Of a stretch of 36,800 nucleotides of DNA, positions 32,840 to 36,800 are shown in pieces. Source of the DNA: Acidobacteriota bacterium (lineage in GTDB: Bacteria > Acidobacteriota > Terriglobia > UBA7540); the NCBI GenBank assembly GCA_003165315.1, contig PLSX01000062.1, forward strand, positions 1-36,800, read 5' to 3'. The notes beneath the pieces are model-generated. The model had not been told where the DNA came from. It did no database searches and saw nothing but the letters and a program-made list of their open reading frames with translations. How positions within the stretch are numbered: the first letter of the stretch is position 1; each line of letters opens with the position of its first letter. The translations under genes were made by a program, and so were the position numbers.

Positions 32840-33378
32840 ATTTCCCCGCGCCTTGTGATTCCCGCCCCGCGGAGGCGGCAGAAATCTTCTAGGCTCTGAT
32901 TCTGGTGTATTTTTATTGACAGCAATATATAAAGGGTACATAGTGGTGATTGCTTTGAGCGCCGGTGCTGCCATGCCCAACAGTCAGTCCTTCACACTAA
33001 TTTCAGCTCCAGCCGTGCGATCCCGGCGGACCATTCAGGAAGCGGCCGGTTCCGTGCCCTTTCTCAAGGCCGAATGGCGACCAGGAAACAGGCCAAAATG
33101 TCGCCATCATGATTCCCAGAAAAGGAGAATGCATTTTTTCGACGAACGAAGCCGGAATGTTATTGAAAACAATAGAAACGCGGACAAAATGTATGTCCAA
33201 TCGATGGAAATTTAAGGCCAATATGCGGCGGTTTTGCAGGTTTTGGAGCGAAATTGAAGCTGAACTCAGTCAAAATGGACGGAAATGAAGCGAAATGCGA
33301 AGGTTGGGGAGACAGATTCAATTCAAGATTCAAGATTCAAGACAGAATTGTTTGTTTCGAGTCCCGTGTCCCAAATCC
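32840..33378. other. 539-bp gap without a supported gene
   Basis: A 99-codon frame (32916-33215) was judged unlikely to be a gene. Apart from an ATTCAAG microrepeat at 33316-33342 nothing identifiable is seen. A purine-rich, AT-balanced stretch (33110-33300) may hold a decayed sequence. Confidence 0.5.
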
Positions 33379-34146
33379 TCAGTACCGCCACATGAAGTAG
33401 ATCGACATCCCCGCGCCAACACAGATGACCACGGCGCGAACCCAGCGGGGATCGAGCTTCTGGGCGTAGTGGGCGCCGTAATAGCCTCCGGCCACAGCTC
33501 CAACGATCATGAGCAATCCCTGCGGCCACGCCACTTGCCTGGCGACGATGAACGTCACCACGGCCGAGCCGTTAATGGAAGTAGCCAGCACCGTCTTCAA
33601 TCCATTCATGGCGTGGATGTCTTCAATATGGACCATTTCCAGCATCGCCAGCATCAGGATGCCGATACCGCCGCCAAAAAAGCCTCCGTAAAGGGCAATG
33701 AAGAACTGCAACAGAGTGAGGCCCATGATGATCGGCCAGGACGGAGGTCCTTTGCGCTTGATGACATGTCCCAGCGCACCCGTAAGCCGCTTACCAAAGG
33801 CAAAGAGCAGCGTGGCAACTCCGAACAAGTAAGGAACCAACTTCATGAAAGTCGCTTGCGGAGTGCGCAGAAGCACCAAGGCCCCAACCCAGCCCCCAAT
33901 AATGCTAATGGTGATCAGCGGAACCATCACGCGAGGCGAGTTGGGCAGGCGCTTCCAGTAGGAGAATACGCTGGCCACCGATCCTGGCCAGACCGCCACG
34001 GTGTTGGTGGCATTGGCGGGGATGGGAGGAACGCCGGTGAAGATGAGAGCGGGAAAAGAGAAGAAGCTGCCCCCTCCGGCCACCGAGTTCATCGCCCCGG
34101 CCAGCACCGCAGCCACGAAGAGCAGAATTGCGTGAGAAAAAGACAT
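33379..34146 (-). CDS. TauE/SafE family membrane permease
   Basis: A 255-residue protein of the TauE/SafE family (sulfite, sulfoacetate or related anion export). About seven to eight hydrophobic segments. Family signatures are AVLAGAMNSVAGGGSFFSFP (about 12-31) and YGGFFGGGIGILMLAML (about 152-168). The transported anion cannot be read from sequence. The ATG at 34146 is preferred over one 16 codons upstream, because those extra codons (containing NSQFL-like residues) come from an AT-rich dispersed repeat. No strong ribosome binding site. Followed downstream by a gene-free region and preceded by another minus-strand gene. Confidence 0.9.
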   Translation of the reverse strand: MSFSHAILLFVAAVLAGAMNSVAGGGSFFSFPALIFTGVPPIPANATNTVAVWPGSVASVFSYWKRLPNSPRVMVPLITISIIGGWVGALVLLRTPQATFMKLVPYLFGVATLLFAFGKRLTGALGHVIKRKGPPSWPIIMGLTLLQFFIALYGGFFGGGIGILMLAMLEMVHIEDIHAMNGLKTVLATSINGSAVVTFIVARQVAWPQGLLMIVGAVAGGYYGAHYAQKLDPRWVRAVVICVGAGMSIYFMWRY

Positions 34147-34155
34147 GGTCAAGAC

Positions 34156-34185
34156 AATTAAGAATTGGGATTTAGGAATTAGGGA
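34156..34185. repeat. AT-rich dispersed repeat, left member of an inverted pair
   Basis: AATTAAGAATTGGG then TTTAGGAATTAGGG units. Together with 34232-34257 (inverted) it brackets the gap between the permease and the FG-GAP-like gene and could form a hairpin in the transcript. Confidence 0.5.
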
Positions 34186-34231
34186 AAACCACATACTTCA
34201 TCGAATCCAACAGACTAAACCGAGGGCTTTT

Positions 34232-34257
34232 CAATTCTTAATTCCTAATTCGTAATT
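34232..34257. repeat. AT-rich dispersed repeat, right member of an inverted pair
   Basis: CAATTCTTAATTCCTAATTC-type units in the opposite orientation to 34156-34185. The TAG stop of the FG-GAP-like gene (34245-34247) lies inside this repeat, so the repeat may have replaced the original gene end. Confidence 0.5.
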
Positions 34258-35423
34258 TCTTCGGTGATCGTTTCCTGGGTTCGCGTCAGGCCTGTTAGTC
34301 GGAACTTCCCATCGCTCGTAAAGACCGGGTGATAAACGTAATGCTTATCCGGCTTGGACAACACGAACAGGTGCTCATCGGGCGAGCCTGGGGGCAACTC
34401 CGGCGCTGCGAAGATCTCATCCTGAAGAAACTCCGGCCAATTATCCGGAACGAACTGGCGGAACTTATCCAGCGTGGGCGAGTCCATCTTCAGGAATTTT
34501 CCCGGCACCACCAGCGCGTAGGCCGAGGCGTAGTCGTGCAAATGCAGGGCGGAGATAAATCGATAGACCGTGTAGTCCTGATTGGCGGAATAATCGGTCC
34601 GCTCCGGGACAAAGGCGGTCCCACTCCAGCGATAGACGGCCCGCGCCTGAAACCCTCGTTGACCGTTTCGAGCTACCTGAAGAAGGCCAGGGTCAGCGCG
34701 GCCCGTCACCAGCATCTCCGTGGGTGTGCCCTTGTGGTCAAGAAAACTCACGCTGCCTTGAAGCAGGGGTTCATACCGGCTGTCATCTGCCTGGGCATCC
34801 CACAACAGCACGGCCGCGTGATCCTTCACCTGAAATATTGCGGGGTAGGGAATTTGACTCTCACCTTCCAGCGTCACGATGGCGAGCGCGTGCCCAATGG
34901 CCGGGCCTGGATTGATCACCTGAGGTTTGAAGTCCTCGACTCCCGTCAGCAGGCGCGAGGCCTTCCACTTGGTGCCGGTCCAGGAGAGCAGATAGAGGCC
35001 CCAAAGCGGACGCGAACCAGGATCGGGCGCCACATCCGGCCCCGCCTCAACATCGGGCAGCGCCCACTGCAAGAGGAGTTCCGGCACGCCGTCACCATCC
35101 AGGTCGCCCACCGGGGTCAACACGTTGGGTGGAGCGCTGGGCTCTGCGCCTTGAGGCTGCTCACCAATGTGCAAGGGTTTCCGCAAGGCATCGACATCTG
35201 GAGTCGTGACGCCCTGAATGGCTGCTGCAATTTGGGGCAGCAAATTGTCGGGCGTCGAAGGGGTGGCTTGAGTCACACGAGGGGGCGGCTCAGGGGTTTC
35301 TTCTTGACCCGACGCAATTACCGAAAAAATGAGGAGGCAGGCGGGCAGGGCCAGTGCGATAGGGCGAATTAAGCGGAGTTTCCCGGCGCAACTCGGAGAT
35401 AAACGGAGTTTATGGTAGTTCAT
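34245..35423 (-). CDS. Exported FG-GAP/EF-hand-like protein, hypothetical
   Basis: A 392-residue secreted protein. A signal peptide (about 15-38) ends SVIASGQE, and a Pro/Thr-rich stretch follows. The motif GDLDGDGVPELLLQW (about 105-119) is a calcium-binding loop of the FG-GAP/integrin type, here apparently single, so a full propeller is not evident. The rest has strand-like segments (WGLYLLSWTGTKW, AVYRWSGTAFVPERTDY) and no catalytic motif. The ATG at 35423 is chosen because a promoter overlaps the alternative TTG start at 35462. The C-terminus (EEITN, then TAG) lies in an AT-rich repeat and may be replaced sequence. Function unknown. Confidence 0.75.
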   Translation of the reverse strand: MNYHKLRLSPSCAGKLRLIRPIALALPACLLIFSVIASGQEETPEPPPRVTQATPSTPDNLLPQIAAAIQGVTTPDVDALRKPLHIGEQPQGAEPSAPPNVLTPVGDLDGDGVPELLLQWALPDVEAGPDVAPDPGSRPLWGLYLLSWTGTKWKASRLLTGVEDFKPQVINPGPAIGHALAIVTLEGESQIPYPAIFQVKDHAAVLLWDAQADDSRYEPLLQGSVSFLDHKGTPTEMLVTGRADPGLLQVARNGQRGFQARAVYRWSGTAFVPERTDYSANQDYTVYRFISALHLHDYASAYALVVPGKFLKMDSPTLDKFRQFVPDNWPEFLQDEIFAAPELPPGSPDEHLFVLSKPDKHYVYHPVFTSDGKFRLTGLTRTQETITEEITN

Positions 35424-35433
35424 GGTCGCCGAG

Positions 35434-35462
35434 ATTATACGGTAAGCCGCCTTGAAGGACAA
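35434..35462 (-). promoter_or_regulatory. Promoter of the FG-GAP-like gene with near-leaderless start
   Basis: On the minus strand TTGTCC (35457-35462), a 17-base spacer and TATAAT (35434-35439). The start codon at 35423 is 10 bases beyond the -10, so the transcript would begin about 4 bases before the ATG. No ribosome binding site is needed in that case, and none is seen. Confidence 0.55.
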
Positions 35463-35581
35463 ACCCGATTATATAAGGCCACGGTTAAGGGGCGATGAAG
35501 ACACCATGAAATCATGCTAAGATTAATTATTTCATTGTATTACAGGAATATTAAGGAAATGTCGTGATTCCCGGTCTTGAA

Positions 35582-35608
35582 TTGGCACTCTACGCCTGAG
35601 AGTGCTAA
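35582..35608. promoter_or_regulatory. CIRCE operator 1 (HrcA site)
   Basis: TTGGCACTC, 9 bases, GAGTGCTAA. Differs by one base from the canonical CIRCE (TTAGCACTC). It lies upstream of the groESL promoter. Confidence 0.95.
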
Positions 35609-35636
35609 TTTGTTGATTTCAGGCAAAATCTAGTTC

Positions 35637-35665
35637 TTGACAGCTGGAGTAGGAAAGACTACATT
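35637..35665 (+). promoter_or_regulatory. groESL promoter
   Basis: TTGACA (35637-35642), 17 bases, TACATT (35660-35665). The -10 overlaps the start of CIRCE 2, so HrcA bound there would block polymerase. The leader to groES is about 170 bases and contains a stable hairpin at 35750-35770. Confidence 0.85.
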
Positions 35666-35690
35666 AGCACTCGCAACGGTTGAGTGCCAA
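35664..35690. promoter_or_regulatory. CIRCE operator 2 (HrcA site)
   Basis: TTAGCACTC, 9 bases, GAGTGCCAA. It has one base different from the canonical in the right arm. It overlaps the -10 box and covers the likely transcription start. Confidence 0.95.
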
Positions 35691-35749
35691 GCAGTGCGAT
35701 TTATTCGCGTAGCAGCACTAAGAGTAAGCCATCAAACCTAATTGCAAAA

Positions 35750-35770
35750 GCCCGAGAGGGGCCTCCGGGC
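35750..35770 (+). other. GC-rich hairpin in the groES leader
   Basis: GCCCG/CGGGC and GAGG/CCTC stems with one bulged A and a 2-base loop. It lies 70 bases before the groES ATG in the 170-base leader. It could influence translation or mRNA stability, as in some heat-shock leaders. Confidence 0.45.
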
Positions 35771-35840
35771 GGGGGCAGAAGCAGCCGACGTTCGGCGGTT
35801 CCAATCTCGAGCATATCTGAGGAGGAAAGGAGAATTCATT

Positions 35841-36155
35841 ATGACAGTTAGACCTCTTCATGACCGTTTGATCGTGAAACGGGTGGAAGAAAAGGAAACC
35901 ATCAAGGGCGGGATCATCATCCCCGATTCGGCAAAAGAGAAGCCGCAAGAGGGCGAAGTGATTGCCGCAGGCAATGGCAAGAAGACGGAAGACGGGAAGG
36001 TGATTCCGCTGGACGTTAAGGCGGGGGATCGCATCCTGTTCGGCAAATACTCCGGCACAGAGATCAAGGTTGATGACCACGAATACCTGATCCTGCGCGA
36101 AGACGAAGTTCTGGGAGTTCTGGAAGGCGCGAAAGCGGCAGCAGGCAAGAAGTAA
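35841..36155 (+). CDS. groES: GroES (10 kDa co-chaperonin)
   Basis: A 104-residue co-chaperonin that caps the GroEL ring. The start is [14 protein letters not shown], the mobile loop region lies around [23 protein letters not shown] (18-40), and the C-terminal [13 protein letters not shown] is normal. The length is slightly above the typical 96 because of a short Ala/Lys tail. The ribosome binding site (GGAGGAAAGGAG) is very strong. The frame opens further upstream at 35742 without a Shine-Dalgarno, so that start is rejected. Transcribed from the CIRCE-controlled promoter together with groEL. Confidence 0.97.
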   Translation: MTVRPLHDRLIVKRVEEKETIKGGIIIPDSAKEKPQEGEVIAAGNGKKTEDGKVIPLDVKAGDRILFGKYSGTEIKVDDHEYLILREDEVLGVLEGAKAAAGKK

Positions 36156-36241
36156 GCTTGCGGCGGCTCGTGTCCGTATAACCCGGAACCGGCCGCAGGG
36201 TTAGATTTGAAATCATCAGCTCCGCCATCCCGCAGCGGTAA

Positions 36242-36800
<559 letters not shown>

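Noticed and set aside
32916-33215. 99-codon plus frame in the 33-kb gap
   Set aside because: No ribosome binding site, no domain, high Arg/Asn/Ser content; looks like random reading of intergenic sequence.
34329-35372. 347-codon plus-strand frame opposite the FG-GAP-like gene
   Set aside because: The minus-strand gene has a signal peptide, promoter and sensible composition; the plus frame is rich in Arg, Gln and His as expected of an antisense shadow.

Overview
The window most likely comes from an Acidobacteriota chromosome. The evidence is a long Ser/Thr kinase fused to TPRs, an M13 peptidase, a secreted ARPP-1/DUF6569 protein, an ECF-type sigma factor beside a Ycf48-like anti-sigma protein, a CIRCE-controlled groESL operon, and intergenic DNA rich in several families of short palindromic repeats. 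This is inferred from gene content only. There are no rRNA or tRNA genes, CRISPR arrays, transposases or phage genes that I can see.

Layout. 1-4.2 kb: a secreted hypothetical (-), then a kinase-TPR receptor (+) with a visible promoter. 4.2-8 kb: a MITE-like palindromic element, an M13 metallopeptidase (+) and a convergent ARPP-1 protein (-). 8.1-11.8 kb (+): sigma factor, membrane anti-sigma protein with a periplasmic beta-propeller-like tail, and an AmrS-type radical SAM enzyme. 11.9-22.5 kb: an unbroken minus-strand run. It holds a CPBP-like membrane protein, a small membrane protein, a GldA-type dehydrogenase, then YceI, flavoprotein oxidoreductase, type III polyketide synthase and TPR protein (a probable operon for a phenolic or pyrone lipid), a class III aminotransferase, a pseudouridine synthase, an ornithine cyclodeaminase-family protein and a MlaF-like ATPase. 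22.5-27.6 kb (+): three tandem paralogues of an unrecognised exported protein family. The first has an in-frame TAA exactly where its sister has a CAA glutamine codon at the end of the signal peptide. 27.8-29.7 kb (-): a STAS-domain protein and a Tat-exported DUF1080-PHP fusion. 30.2-30.9 kb (+): a ParD/ParE toxin-antitoxin pair behind a perfect palindromic operator. 31-35.4 kb (-): a DUF3592-like membrane protein, a repeat-invaded exported protein, a TauE/SafE permease and a secreted FG-GAP-like protein. 35.5-36.8 kb (+): two CIRCE operators, a promoter, groES and the start of groEL, cut by the window edge.

The most unusual material is the palindromic repeat DNA. Family A (GAGTTATTCGGCTC arms) lies near 1 kb and 30.1 kb. 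Family B is a 50-bp double hairpin whose arms covary between copies. It sits inside a MITE-like element at 4.4 kb and three more times at 32.1-32.5 kb, inside an open reading frame, always in the same frame, much like the in-frame palindromic elements known from Rickettsia. A further box shared upstream of two minus-strand genes carries a TANAAT -10-like sequence and may act as a portable promoter. The triplicated exported family and the type III PKS operon are the best candidates for uncharacterised biology at the protein level.
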